DNA from: Avena insularis
Taxonomy: Eukaryota; Streptophyta; Magnoliopsida; Poales; Poaceae
Length of the DNA stretch: 64,000 bases
NCBI GenBank assembly: GCA_023614405.1
Contig: CM042696.1
Coordinates: forward strand, 336,775,211 to 336,839,210
Direction: 5' to 3'
This document shows positions 1 through 12,600 of the stretch, piece after piece (within the stretch, counting starts at the first letter, position 1; every line of letters starts with the position of its first letter). A program made the position numbers and the translations under genes. The notes beneath the pieces are model-generated. The model saw nothing but the letters and a program-made list of their open reading frames with translations, was not told the DNA's origin and searched no databases.

Positions 1-335
1 TGGCTCTCATATATCAATGATGTGAAAACAACATGATGCTAAGATGAGAGCATGTGGAAAAGAATTGGATCCATCCCAACCCACATGAGCTAGAGGTAAA
101 CTCAATAAAGTGCAAAGCTCATATTTAGTTGGATGGTGGAATTATAAGGTGGTGAAAGAAAGGTGGTGGAGTTAATAAGAGATATGCCCCCAACTCAACT
201 TGGGAATTAAACAATATATCAAGAACCAAATACAATATCAAGAAGCAAATACAATTACTAATGCATATGAGATAAGAACCAAATGGAAAAGGGTTTTATA
301 TGATGCTCAAAATGCAAGGAGGCATGATGACATGA
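1..335. other. Internal non-coding sequence of the left element
   Basis: AT-rich, no open frame of note on either strand. It lies where reverse transcriptase would be expected and resembles the non-coding spacer of non-autonomous Athila elements rather than pol. The element continues past the window edge. Confidence 0.4.
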
Positions 336-731
336 TCATGATATATTTATGATGCAACAATTATATATTTGAAGTAGCATTATGTATACTAGGCTAGTAG
401 CATTGCAATTGTTAGACAATTGGGATGCTACATCATCAATGTAAGCATATTTAAGATCATCAGGTAAAGGTTTTAGATCGAAGAACGGATCCTTTTTAGG
501 TGGCAACGTGGTACCCAAGTCTTCTACTGGCAAGTTATGCTTAAGCATCTTAGGTTGATGATGGAGAATCTCGTCAATCTCATTTCTTTCTTCCATGAAG
601 ATTTCACTTTCATGATCTTCCATAAATTGTTGCAAAGCATTGTTAGGAGCAAGAGAAATAGAAGCAAGTTGTTCAACTCTAAAATCCTCATTATGGGTTT
701 CATTTTCACAAGGTTCTTTAGTAAATTTCAA
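336..731 (-). pseudogene. Protease-to-RT linker remnant of the left element
   Basis: A 131-codon minus-strand frame overlapping the end of the protease frame. It is acidic and contains DLGTTLPPKKDPFFDLKPLP followed by DDLKYAYIDD, which resembles the stretch between protease and reverse transcriptase in Athila polyproteins. The match fades after residue 100 and no reverse transcriptase follows in the remaining 335 bases, so pol is either lost or replaced here, or lies beyond the window. The tail of the frame (SLVYIMLLQIYNCCIINIS) looks like translated non-coding DNA. Confidence 0.55.
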
Positions 732-1105
732 AAATTAAACTCATAAGATTCCCCATCAAATTTAGTCAAGATTTTCTCCCTTTTGCAGTCTATAATAGCT
801 CCACAAGTACTCAAGAAAGGTCTACCAAAAATGATGGGATAAATTTTACTAGAAGCTGAACCAAGTATTAGAAAATCAGTAGGATATTTAATCTTACCAC
901 AAAGAACTTCTACATCCCGCACAATACCAATTGGAGAGATGGTCTCTCTATTAGAAAGGTGAATAACCACATCAATCTCTTCTAGTTCGCAGGGACTGAT
1001 TTCATGCATAATTTCTTTGTAAAGCTCGTAAGGAATAGCACTTGAACTTGCACCAATATCACATAAACCATAATAGCAATGATCACCAATTCTAACAGAA
1101 AGCAC
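728..1105 (-). pseudogene. Retrotransposon aspartic protease fragment
   Basis: Retroviral-type aspartic protease that would cut the polyprotein. The frame reads VRIGDHCYYGLCDIGASSSA, with the catalytic-loop motif DIGAS, then a flap/core region ending in PIIFGRPFLSTCGAIIDC (the ILGRPFL-type motif that closes this domain). The domain itself looks complete, but it is out of frame with gag upstream and with the linker downstream, the latter by a length change in a T run near 730. This copy keeps the catalytic motif that the complete element at 36918-44994 lacks. Confidence 0.8.
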
Positions 1106-1129
1106 AGGGACACTAGCCTTTTTAGTTCT

Positions 1130-2210
1130 ATTAGATGTGAGACAATATTAGAAGCATCCTCACAAAAGACTATGTGTCCATCTTCTACACTTTTAGTGAC
1201 AAGGTCTTTTACAATTGCTACAACAGGTTCAATGTTTATTTGTTCATTAGGTTTTACAGTTCTCTTTGCACTTTTATTGATTACACTAGTTATCATAGGA
1301 TGATCCTTTACCTTATCTGGGAAGGGTATTTTCTCGATATAAGGTTCAGGTAGGATGTGATCAATAGTGCAAAATTTAGTACTGCCAACAGGAACACAGT
1401 CAACAATATCTTTATATGGTCCATGGTACTTGTTCCATCCCTTTTTCGGAATTTCAATACAAGAAGCAAAAGCCTTAAAACAATTCGTAATAACTTGAGA
1501 ATCAAGACCATAAGCATTACTAATATTTTGAAAGTCATCAGTTCCCATAAAAGATTCAATGCATTCATAATCATAATTTATACCTGAATTTCTTCCTTTG
1601 TCATTCTCCCATGCTTCAGCATTGTCTTGAATACAGTCTAGAAGATCCCATTTAGCTTCTTCTTCCATGCGTGTAAATGATCCAGCACAAGAAGCATCCA
1701 ATAAATCCTTATCATGAAGAGAAAGCCTTGCATAAAAGTTATTGATAATAATATTGCTGGGGAGCTCATGAATGGGACATTTTGCATTAGTAACTTCAAT
1801 CTCCCCCAAGCTTGAGCTGTACTATCTCCATCAAGAGGCCAAAAGTTGTATATTTTATTCTGATCTTTATGAATCTCACTAGAAGGATAAAACTTTGAAT
1901 AAAAGAGAGGTACTATTTCCTCCCATTCAAGAGCTTGACCATTCTTCAGCAGCTTGTACCATTCTTCAGCTCTTCCTTTCAGTGATAATGAGAATAACTT
2001 CTTCTTGACTTGATCTATGGTAATATCTGCACACTTGAACAACCCGCATAATTCGTGTATAAAGAGCAAATGATCACCGAGATAGACAGTTCCATCTCCA
2101 CCATAATAGTTATCCATAACACGATCAATAGTTCTAGCAGGTGGTGGTTCATCTACTACATTAGCAGTGGTAGTAGCATTACAAAATAAGAAACTTAGTG
2201 AATAATCCAT
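1130..2210 (-). pseudogene. Broken gag of the left Sabrina-type element
   Basis: Encodes a gag-like protein that would form the virus-like particle. I start at the methionine of MDYSLSFLF (2210) rather than the upstream ATG at 2243, because the other copy has a methionine at the equivalent place (38529). A conserved block covers KKKLFSLSLKGRAEEWYKLL and FYSKFYPSSEIHKD. The reading frame shifts near 1770-1800, where a single base is missing relative to the copy at 38980, and again near 1130 before the protease. The downstream part includes LHDKDLLDASCAGSFTRMEE, typical of Athila gag. Two frameshifts make this a pseudogene. Confidence 0.8.
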
Positions 2211-2295
2211 ATTGAAAATAAAGCAACTAACAGAAGTAAACAATACTCACAGTAGAAGTTTCCTTTACCAGTTCCACTCTCTGATAGCGCTTCAC

Positions 2296-2313
2296 TCCCC
2301 AGCAACGGCGCCA
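2296..2313 (-). other. Primer-binding site, tRNA-Asp type
   Basis: The minus strand reads TGGCGCCGTTGCTGGGGA, 11 bases inside the 5' LTR. It is close to the primer site typical of plant Athila elements, which is complementary to the 3' end of tRNA-Asp. Confidence 0.85.
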
Positions 2314-2324
2314 GAAAATAGTCT

Positions 2325-3815
2325 TGATGACCCACAAGTAAAGGGGGTGTATCACAGTATTTTCAATAAGTAAGAGTGTCGAACCCAACGAGGAGCAGAA
2401 GGTGTTGACGAGTGGCTAGGAGAAGGAATTCTCTGTAAATACTTAGCAAACGGATTTTTAGGGGGTTTTGATAATGCAGGTAAATAAAGTACGAGTAAAT
2501 AAAAGACAATAAGAATAAATGCAGCAAGTGGCCCAATCCTCTCTTTAGCAAAGGACAAGCCGATTGTATTACTTAAGATGACCAAACGTTCTCGAGGACA
2601 CATGGGAATATTGTCAAGTGCTTTCGCTTCATATAGTTGATTAATCTTCTTTAGTTTGCTAAGTGTTGTGTGGGTGAACCTGTGCTAATGTACCGACCTT
2701 CCTAGGACTAATACATACTTATGATTATACCCCTTGCAAGCATCTGCAAGTACAAGAAAGTAATTAAGGTAGAAACCTAACCACAGCTTTAAACTCTAAG
2801 ACCCTGACGTCCCTTGTGCAAAGGTTTCCTAACGAGGGTTCAGGTTTCTGTCACTCCGGCAACCCCTACGATTAGTAGCCAAATACACAATGCATTCCCC
2901 TAGGCCCATATATGTGAAGTGTCATGTAGTCGATGTTCACATGACACCACTAGAAGAAATACACCACAATTTAAATATCAAACTATTGAATCTTTCTCAA
3001 CACAATTCCACTGCTAACAACATGACTTCTCCCATGTCCTCAAGAACAAAACGAACTACTCACAAGATATAATGATATGTAACAATCTGAACATAAACGA
3101 TAATTCAATCGCTCACTCAATAGCATCAACTACAAGGAGTAATCAACACCGGGAAAGTTTCCCCTAAGAACTATGCAAGATTCAACCCAATTGTTACAGC
3201 GGTATGAGGTGGTGATGATGGTGCTGGTGGAGACGATGGTGGTCATGATGATGATAATGATGATCCCGATGAAGTCCAGCTTGATGGTGGTGTTGATGGC
3301 GATGATCTCCCCTCTCCGAGAATGAATTCCCCCGACAGAATTCTGTCTGCTGGAGAGATCTTTCTCTCTCGATGTTTTCCTCCCTGTAGAGGCGGCAGAA
3401 TCTTTCTATGGTCGCTCCCCGAGTCTTAGGGCTTCGGGAGGATAATATACGCTAGAGGGGAGAGGCTGGGGTGGACCAGGGCAGCCACACCACCTGGTGG
3501 CACGGCCTAGGGTGGCCCGCGCCAGGGGATGGTGTGGGCCCCCTGTAGCCCATCTCCACTTTCCTTTCTGGCTTTCTTCGTCTTTTGGAAAAATAGGATT
3601 TTCCATGTATTTTCCCGGATTTTCTGATCTTCGTGAATTTTGCCTCCAAACAGCACCTTTTCTATCAGAATCTTGACTGCAGCGGTCCATGCTCTCAAAG
3701 TCATCAACCATGCAAAAACAGATGAAATAACATAAATATCATCTCTTAATATGAAATATATCAATGAATAACAGTTAATTATGATATAGAATAGTGATGC
3801 AAAATGGACGTATCA
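2325..3815 (-). repeat. 5' LTR of the left Sabrina-type element
   Basis: About 1.49 kb, starting on the minus strand with TGATACGTCCATTTTGCATC and ending with GGGTCATCA. It is the same LTR as the pair at 36918-38414 and 43495-44994 and the solo LTR at 47792-49293. A TATA-like TATATTA lies at 3443-3449 (minus). Just upstream of it is the inverted repeat CCACACCA/TGGTGTGG (3485-3492 and 3530-3537). Confidence 0.9.
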
Positions 3816-5032
3816 ATGAGCATTCTCGTTCTATATTGATTATTACAGGATCCTTGTTCTGTGATATTATTATCTAGACCTATACACTAGATGAGATGCA
3901 CATTTCTAAAATGTGATATCGATGTATTTATGATGGAACTTGAACAATTACGCTGCAAATGGCGATTTTATGGATTTATTTAAATTGGTATATGTATGAA
4001 ACGTCTACTTTGGTACATATCCCTTCCTAGATTATATTTATATGGAAAATATGTGGATTTATATTCTTTATTTACAAAACTATAACTAGTGACGGCCGGA
4101 TGAAATATATACGTCGGTGCTTAAAACATAGAGTGACGAAGAAAACCTGGCAGCTTGTATTTTGTTCGTCAAAGGTGAATTTCTAATGACAAGCAACTCT
4201 TAACTAGGCCGTCAGTGGTAGAATAGAAATGGCGGCCGCATATTATTCAGGCACATCAACGATAGCGTAGTTGTGATAGCCATGTGTAGTCTATAGGTCA
4301 TTACTTACTATAGCACCATCGATGTACACAAATTATACGTGTGCCACTGCAATGTCGTTTTTAGCCCCGCCTCATCAGCTAGAGTACCTGCACCAATGGG
4401 CGAAAGTCAGGTTGGCTGCCAGCGCTAGCAGTTCAGCCGGCAAGTCCTGTCAACGTCAGCAGTAAGGTGTCACCAATGATAGTATATCGATGAAGAACAC
4501 CTCTATCTCTAGTGTATTTAATTCCTGGCCCGTCACTTGTATGCATTTTCTTAGTAGTGAGTCCTGGTGGTTGCGCTGGTGTGCCCCACAAGAAATAAGC
4601 AAGAAAAGCTCGAGCTGGCTAAGACCTGTCGCTGGTTGTAGGCAACAACCCGTGGCGTCCCCTAGTCATACCAAGGACAAAGTAAACTAAATCGATAAAA
4701 ATAAATCCATGAAATTCTGAACCGTCTACTTACAACAGCCGGTGTCATCCACTCACAAGACAAAATCAGAAAAATGCAAAAAACCGAAGCATGAAATTAA
4801 AGCATAGGGAGTCGAAGCTCCACACCAGTCTTACAGCACCAACATACAAGAATGAAACTAAAAGTTTACTACCATTACACCAGGCATCCCAAGGATTCAT
4901 TTACTCTACCGACTCCTCTTGTTCAGTCGGATCTTCCATAATGACATAGTCAAGGTCATTGTACGCCGCGATCCGGCTGGTGGCAGACCGGACACCTTTG
5001 CTCTAGCGCAGCACGACGAAGTCCATGTCAAC
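3816..5032. other. Unassigned sequence right of the left element
   Basis: No coding frame of value. AT-rich up to about 4090, then of more balanced composition. It begins with the presumed target-site copy ATGAG. The stretch 4920-5032 leads into a minus-strand coding remnant. I see no LTR ends or terminal inverted repeats here. Confidence 0.4.
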
Positions 5033-5330
5033 TCATAATCCGACATTGATCTTATCCTCATTGGCATCCTTGTACCCGGAGAGAATCAGCGATGATTCCA
5101 TCTTAGGCCCTCTGCATTCTGCCGACTTCCGCAGTGCGTCGATCATCTTCGGCGTGTTGTGCAGCCGGGTCACAATCTCAGCGATGTTGCAGGTCAAGAC
5201 CCCGTTTAGCCATAGGCTCTGTAAGATGGCCCTAGCGTAAGCCCTTAGCATTCTCGCCTCCTTCCCGAGCTGGGCCACCTGGTCCTCCGTGGATGACTCG
5301 GAGCCGTCTGCGTTAGTGGCGGCCCTGACG
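5033..5330 (-). pseudogene. Remnant of the Tat-type antisense accessory protein (C-terminal part)
   Basis: The minus strand is open for about 95 codons: an acidic, serine-rich start (NADGSESSTEDQ), then a helical stretch (QLGKEARMLRAYARAILQS) and TRLHNTPKMIDALRKSAECRG. The pattern of a short helix, a 'TPKMID/APAIVE' turn, an 'RKSA/ARSA' segment and a following 'R-G' matches the C-terminal region of the antisense gene in the Tat element at 56123-59654 (WRYLEEAPAIVEWMARSAFR). I infer an older fragment of the same protein type, known in grass genomes as a 'putative gypsy type transposon' product. It has no start and no upstream exons in reach. Confidence 0.45.
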
Positions 5331-7469
5331 ACGGATATTTTTCATGATCCTTCCACAGTCTCACTTCTCGGGAACGAAAGAGAGTTTAATTGTTCGACAA
5401 TCAGCTTGGGCCAGCAAGTCTGGATCTCTCAAAGACAAAGATGGAGGTACATATGTAATGGGAGGACTCCCTAAGACTTTATTTATAAGGTGGCCGAGAG
5501 ATCATACAATATGTCTACAAGATGGTCTCAGTGGTTTTATAATGACAACCGAAGAGAGATGGATCTGGAGCTATGAGTAAGTCTAATGGCGAAGACTTGG
5601 GCGATTATGGAGTGTCATTCTAGGGTTAATGTCTTCGAGTACTTATAGGCGTTGATGGTTAGAAGATTCTTCCTTAGTCATGTTAGGTATTCATCTTTTC
5701 TTGCACATAATCCTGATCTCCGATCTCCCCTCAATGCACTCTAATCTTCGGGATCTCTAGAGAGTCATCTTTCAGCCCCACAGGTCAGGTCAGTTGAGGT
5801 TAGGTTGGTTGAGATCTTCCAGATGTGGCCCTTCATATCCTTGATCAGAGAGGTAGGCGTGGGTAGGAATTGTTGATTAAGTCCCATGTGGGATTCATGC
5901 CTAAATCCACCCATCACCGATAAGCCCCCAATCAGTACCTTTAATAAGACGACCTTCCTTTTAGCAGAGTTACTTTAGCTCGTGCTTAACCTCCGCCTGG
6001 TGATCTTGATGACTTCTTCTTGGTCTTGAGGCAGGAGGTACTGGTAAATGCTCGAGTTCTTAGCGCAAGGTCTCGCGCATGTGCAGACATCTCGATCATG
6101 TAGACCTTTCCATGCTCTCGTCTTCAGAGCAGGTCTGTTAAGCCTTCCCATCCTAGATGTCCCAAGGTAATGGGCTTACGACGAGGTCCTGCAAAAGAGT
6201 TAATAACAAAAGGGGGAAAACAATCCTTTTGTGTAGAGGTGTGGATACCTTAATGACCAGAGAAGGTCTGAGGAAGAGGTTCCTTATGTGACAAGGAGTA
6301 CTGAACTGAGAGGTCGAGAAGGTATCCATAAATTCAAAATCTTATCATGTTGCAACCTTACTTGTGGACCCATCTAACATGGTGAGGTCATCGTGGTTTA
6401 GGTATAGTCCAGGATGACGTAATCAGTGACGTTGACAACTGCTTTAACTTCTCTTGTAACCTGAGGAGGTCTGCCGAGAGGATCTTTTCCGTGCCCGTGA
6501 GGACCTAAATCTAAACTGGTTGGAAAGGTCTTGTCAATAACTGTTGATTCTCATAGCTCTTCTACCACATGGGAAACTGTTCCGTCCAGCAAATTGAAGG
6601 CAGTGATCATAATTATATTCATGTCCACGACGCTAACTGATGGGACGTGACCCCGTGTGAGTGCAAAGAAAAAATTCGCCTTCTACAACAAGGTTATCCC
6701 TTAGGCTTCTATCCTTAACTGGATTTCTCTTCGACTCCTGATCCTTATCCATCGATCTGACCTTACAAGTCATGACCTTTTGGGGCTCCTTCCCCAAAAA
6801 TACCACCATTCAAAACTTTCCTTTCGTATCCATTCCAACTTTTCCCCGCCATATCACCGGAAAAAACCTTTATCTCGAGCATCTTCTCTATGGCCGGCAA
6901 CAACAGCTCACTCCGTAGGAGGAAAATTAGATGCACCCGAAGAGATCGCCATCAATCTGGAGGAGTTCCGCCACTCGTTGTGCCTCTTTGACGAGGCGGT
7001 GATCCTTAGCTGCCTTGGAGTTTTCTGGTGATTCTTCCACCGATCTACACATGGTAACATGTACTATTCCTCTTCTCCCGAATCTCTATCAACCTCACAA
7101 TTTCCATCGAGGGATTCTCTTTCCTCTGATACTACAGCCGAGTGCCCCAAATTTAAATTACCTGATTTTAGGACCTCTAGGACCGGTCTTCCCTTGCGCC
7201 TTTTCCAGACAAGGTGGTGAACGGTCCATCAATGGTGAGCCCTCATGCCGACCGTGAATCTAGGAGTGAAATGATAAGGGTGATGTTCTTCCCCCTGATT
7301 TCTAGTCTAGGAGTTGATCCCTTCACTTCTATACTGCATGCGCATCATCTTGCCGATGAATCCTTCCTCCTTCATCCATGAGAAGAGTCATCGGGTCCCA
7401 GTGATGATTGAGATCATGTTGAGGGGCCTTAACCTGGACTCAACAGACCACATGTCCTTGGAGAGGTAG
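5331..7469. other. Unassigned decayed sequence
   Basis: Short frames on both strands, none longer than about 85 codons and none recognisable. Base composition is balanced with coding-like GC-rich patches. Probably the ruins of an old gypsy element, judging by the accessory-protein remnants on both sides, but no LTR or pol domain is visible. Confidence 0.35.
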
Positions 7470-8069
7470 GTACATAGGCTTGGCGGAGCCCTGGGGGCTG
7501 AGAAGGAGGTTGTAGAAATAACTCAGGAGTCCCTGTTCTGGCTGATCAGGGAGAACATCGACCTCCATCAACAATCGAAGATCTGTGAGGAGCTCCATGA
7601 GAATAATTGGGAGACAATGGACGTTGTCGGAGGCCAGAGGGACAAGGTTCGTGTTGAGCTTTATGAGAAGGAGCTTCTGGTGATCTTGTTGAAGGAGGAG
7701 AAGGCCCGACTAGAGGAGGAGGTCCTCCAGGTGCGAGTCCAACTTGACGTGGTCCTCGCGACCCATCCAAGGGATGACGATGTTCTTTTTGACTCCAAGG
7801 AAGTGTTGTTGGACACCATTTGTCATGTCAATGTGTCTTCCTGGTTTATCATGGAGAAAGTCCTTAGCTATGTAAGGGTGTCTTATTCCTTGTTGTTTGG
7901 GGCCTACCTTAATGGAGTCGTGGAACCCTTTGATAAGAACCCCATTTGGTTTTCATATAAACTTTTACTATCATCTGCTCCGAAATCCATGCTCCATATA
8001 TACTGTTCCGCTCTGCATCCTTTCTTCTACGTGGTCTGCGTACACGATACAAAGGTAGATGAGAGATGA
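7470..8069 (+). pseudogene. Coiled-coil protein remnant, Tat accessory type
   Basis: The plus strand is open for 200 codons from just after a stop at 7467-7469 to the stop at 8067-8069; the first methionine after the opening is at 7617. Two parts are visible. The first 100 residues are rich in E, K, R, L and Q with heptad spacing (for example KEEKARLEEEVLQVRVQLDV), a strong coiled-coil prediction, followed by a non-coiled segment with ATHPRDDD and SYSLLFGAYLNGVVEPFD. Coiled coils followed by such a segment are typical of the accessory proteins encoded next to pol in Tat-type gypsy elements. The function of these proteins is not known. It lacks an N-terminal domain and is likely a fossil exon; a host gene exon is a less likely alternative. 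Confidence 0.4.
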
Positions 8070-9690
8070 TGGTGCAGTAGGATTAGGAGATCCTGACCTT
8101 TCAAGGGCGATGCGCTAAGTCATGAGTTCCCAAATCGTGGCCCAGTGGTCAGAGTGCGGGTCGTGCTCGCAGGACCGGAGCAGTGTAAGTCGTGGTCCTG
8201 ATATCGGAGCGGTGTAGGTCCGAGCTACATTAACTTTTTCATAGGCAGGCACCTTCGCCTTTTCTAGTCATGAGTCCCTCACTCTCCCAACGTGTTATAT
8301 GGGGTTGTAGGTGATAGTCTAGGCCGGGTAAGGGTGGTTATAACTCTTGAGTAGCCTATATTCGCCTCATACCAACTATGTTACAGGTAACTTGGGACAC
8401 GCAAGAGTTTCTAGGTCGTCACCTAGTCTGCTCTCCCCAGATTTCCGCAACCCGCTTCATATACTTGTACCCTAGCAATTCATAAGCTGGTTGGCTGCTT
8501 AGTGTTTGAGCGAGGCGAACGGTGTACGTTAGGTTACATAACCTTGTAGGGATTTCGACTATGAGGCATTGGTCCTAAGAACGTGAGGTATGCCGAATAC
8601 GGGTTTTAGATCGCTATCGGTTTTCCCGCCCCTCTAGAGCAGTGAGGACCGTGACTTGGATGGATAAACAGAGTGTTGGATAAAAGGCGTTCTAGTACTC
8701 ATTTTCTGAAAAAGTTGGATGTTATAGGGTGAAAAACTATTAGGGATGCAGTCTATCTGTCTGGTAGACTAGATGGACAACTCGTGTAAGTTATTCAAGG
8801 AATGAATTGATTAAGGACTAGTGCTGGTTAGCGAATGGATAAGACAAGACAGACAGTACTAGATGCCTACAAGGACTTCCACTGACATTCCTAAAACTGT
8901 GTGTGTTTGCAGAGTAGTAGCCCCTGGGTGTGTAAGGGGGTGAGACCTTAATCCCTTGTGCACCAAAGTTTTCCAATAGCAGCAGTTTTGAATCTTTCCG
9001 AAAATGTACCAGACCTTGAGCTTCCATTTTACATCCATGTTATTATCCCTAGGGAAGGAGAACGGACCCTTTTTTATAGAGAGTTTCCTTCTTATGGAGG
9101 TGGTGTACTTCCATCCACGCATTGATGTTGTGAACGAGGCGCCCGTCACTGCCGCACAACGGATTCCTTTCTTGTTTGGGGCATTCATGGTTGTGTTGCT
9201 TGAGGGACCAAGGGATCTTCATGCGGACCATCCTGGTCCTTGTATGCAGGTCTCGTATCTGTTCCTAGCACCGGGCATGAGTTGGTTATTTGCGCACGTA
9301 CTCCTCCCTGGTTACCCATCACTGTATTTGTGTCACGTGTCCTACACGTAGGCTCGTGCTGCTTGCCGCAAGGTTGGTCTCATACTCTACAGGTGTGCCA
9401 TGCTCCCCGAGAAGAGCCTAGATGGAGTGTACGAGTTGTTTTCTGTCGGGCCAGTGGCAACCATGGTACCAGGCCCATATTCTACTGGACCCCGGCGCCA
9501 GAAGTAACCTCTACATCACAATGAGGCTCCCTCATGTAACCAAGTGTATCCCAAGGAGAAAGCCTCGGCGAGGATAAAAGGCACCCTTCATGTGGCCCAC
9601 TCGTGAGGTAGTGTGCGGTGACTAAGCATACCACTTCATGATGTAGTACACTATAGTCGTTGACATAACACCAATGAAACACCATTCACT
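8070..9690. other. Unassigned sequence
   Basis: Several overlapping open frames of 60-115 codons on both strands (the longest is 9004-9351 plus, matched by 8859-9188 minus). No domain or repeat is recognisable and neither strand is favoured, so I do not call a gene. Confidence 0.35.
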
Positions 9691-12600
9691 AGTATTACAT
9701 CCCTCAGAGTGATACAACAGAAACACAGCAGGTCTAAGGCATGACTGTAGATTACAACGCGACTCTTTACAAAATATCCATAGAACACTCTAGGTTAAGT
9801 GGAAAGATGAAAAGTTCTTATAAAGAAGAACTAGAAATTTATAACTTAGAACCATCTGGCTAATAAGACTAGCATCTAAACTATCAGTCTTGCAATTCCT
9901 ACTAATGCAATGCTCTATAGAAGTAGGTGTTATGGCTAGAGTATCTACTCCTATCTAATTAAGATCTTCGCCTTCGCTTCGGTTGATGTATATGTTGATT
10001 TCATTGACTTTATTGAAGAACTTGAGCTACTGATGATGGTTTCTTGAGCACAAATTGATGTTAATATCGTCTTCATCGGCTTAGAATCTAGCAAGGGTTA
10101 AGAAAGTACGGTTGAATATCAGTGTACTCAGCAAGTTCACTAAAAAGAAGTATATGATGCACTATCATTACGGCCACAGACCATAGGTCATAGGCAATGC
10201 AGGTTTTCGTAAACATTTCTTCAAAGGTTGCTTTTATTCTGAAAACTATGTCCGATAGCCTTCACAGGAAGAAGATATAACTGACTTCTCCATCCCATTC
10301 CAAATCTCATGGTTAACGTGTAATATACGGCGCTAGAATCACTGGCGACATTGGTTGTTAACTCCAAGATATTATATTCCTTTACCACTGGAACTATATC
10401 GATAGATTATTACCATTTGGTAAATAATCCATAATCATATTATTATGAAAACATAGTTTTCTAACCTGTTCGAAATGCAGGTGATGACAACATTTGAGTT
10501 ACAAGCATTTCATAGAAAATAATTAAAGGACATGAGCAAGTTGTGAACTTGCCTTGTGATTGCAAGGTAGTGAAGTTGGATACTTCCAACTCAACCTTGA
10601 GCTCTGGTTTCTACAGAAAACCATTATTTCCTAGTAAGGACAATATTTAAAGAAGTAATATGCAATGCATAGTAATGCCATGCAATCATTTATTTTCTTT
10701 CTTCTTTGCGTGTTTTACCCGCCTTGTAACGTTTTTAAGTTTCTTTTAATTAATAAAAGAAAAGCATTATTTAAGAAATCATTAGATTCATTTTTTTTTG
10801 ATATTTAGCATTTTTTATAATAATTATTATTGTTCTAAGAGTTTAACAATGAACTTATTTAATTTTTTAACTCGTTTAAATGTTTGATTAAAATTCCTTT
10901 AAGGAAATAAAACTTTATTCTCATAGTACTTGATTTACTTTTCAAAAATACAAACTAGTATTTTTATATAATAGTACTTTCCTTTAGAATCTTAAAATTG
11001 GCTTTTATTTAATTTTAAGTGTTTTGTATATTTTTATAAAATTCTAGAAGGAATAGATATATTTTTAATAATAGATCTATATTTAATTACTGAAATTTAA
11101 TATCTATTATTTTTATTGGATAAAGGATGTTTTTGTAATTTCATAAATATATTATGTGTATTTTTAAGATTTTTATTTATTTTTATAGAGTCTAATTTAT
11201 CTTAAGGGTGTATTTCTAATTAAGTATTTTATAAAAGTCCTTCCTTTAAAACACGGGCCTAGCCCACTGGGCTGGCCCGGCCCGGCTCGACCCACTAGGG
11301 CCAGACCCGGCCTAGTAACCCCACCCCCCACTTGTTATCTCTTCTCTTCCTTCTCTCTCGGGCGATGCCCTTTCTGGCCGCTCGATGCCACCACCGCCAC
11401 GGGTGATTCCAGCCGCCCCAAGTCGTCGTGGCTGTTGCCGCGTTGCAAGACGACGTGGATGACACCACTGCTCGACACTGTTCTGTGTGATCTGACACTA
11501 GCGTACTATACTGGTCGTGCTGACCCTCACCTCGTGGCTATGGTTAGGGTTCCGCCGTACTCTGGCGCCCCCTTGCTGATGCTGTGGTGCTCCCTCACTG
11601 ACGTTGTGGTTCTCGTGGCGCCGCTCTTCTATGGTCGCGACCGCTGTGTGCAGGCGCGGGTTGCAGCACCCTCCTCGGGTGCTCCCCATGCTGCTACCTC
11701 TTTGATGCCGGCCTCCTCTCTTCTTCCTCTTGAAATAAATTTACGAGGACCTCGAGTAAGTTCTTCTACCTCTCTCTTTATGCTCTCTCTTCCCTCTGCT
11801 CCGTGCCATGTGACTATTGCAATGAATTCCCTACGTAGGGTTCATTCCTCATTTCTAGGGTTTATTCGCCCTATAGTGATGTTTAGTGGGCTCCTTGGTT
11901 AATCATGTCTATGCAAATCCCTTGATTGTGTCCTATGGTTGGTGTATTGCTTACCACTATTGATTATGATCTGTTACTCTGCTCTCTGTGAGTTGACCAT
12001 TCTGTTGTGCATGTTTTATTACTCTGCTCTCTCTCAGAGAACACTCTGTTGATCATGCTTATGTTACTTTGTTCTTTGTCCTAGGCTGCTCTGTAAAAGC
12101 ATGATTAGATTACTGTGGATGTTCAAATTGTTGTGTCTATGGATTTACTCCTATGGAGTTAAGTTGACAACTCTCTATACTGATGTTTGTTTAATTGTTT
12201 CCTTGTGAAACACTGCTATGTCCAGTCTCACGATTTAATCTTGTTACTATATAAATCAAATGCTAATACTAGTCCCTGCTCTGTGATTAATAAAAAGATG
12301 ATTTATAAAAAATATGATTCCTATATACTTGTAGGAAAGTGATTATATTTAGTGGTTTCTGTACAGTGTGGCCTAGTGGTAGACAGTGATGATCTTTACT
12401 ATTCTAAAAGAAAATGTCTAGTTATGATTCCTAAATCATTTAGAAAGATGATTGTCTTTGTTGAAAATGATCTACTTGAGCTTATACTCAAGAAGACTTG
12501 ATCTTGCTAGGTACAGAGGTGCTACCCTTCTGGGAATGTACCATGTACCAGCAGCTATGATGTAATTCTATCTAGTTAAAACTAGATTATAGGTCAATGA

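Larger units (their letters stand above)
1..3815 (-). mobile_element. Partial Athila-lineage (Sabrina-type) LTR retrotransposon
   Basis: The element lies on the minus strand and runs off the left edge. Seen in the sequence, in element order: a 5' LTR (3815 down to 2325), a primer-binding site, a gag-like frame, an aspartic protease frame and a short downstream linker. The LTR ends match those of the complete element at 36918-44994, and the gag proteins of the two copies align along their length. The base pairs just outside the right end are ATGAG, the expected target duplication, but its partner is outside the window. Athila identity follows from the tRNA-Asp-type primer site and the gag/protease style; the name Sabrina is from memory. 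Confidence 0.85.

Noticed and set aside
3896..4110. Possible CACTA transposon ends (CACTA at 3895 and TAGTG near 4090)
   Set aside because: Five-base matches with no subterminal repeats, transposase or 3-bp target duplication.
9004..9351. 115-codon plus-strand open frame
   Set aside because: A frame of equal length lies on the opposite strand (8859-9188), and neither shows a domain, repeat or coding bias I can defend.
11435..11902. 155-codon plus-strand open frame
   Set aside because: In a short GC-rich patch with few stop codons by composition; a low-complexity, cysteine- and serine-rich translation with no recognisable domain.
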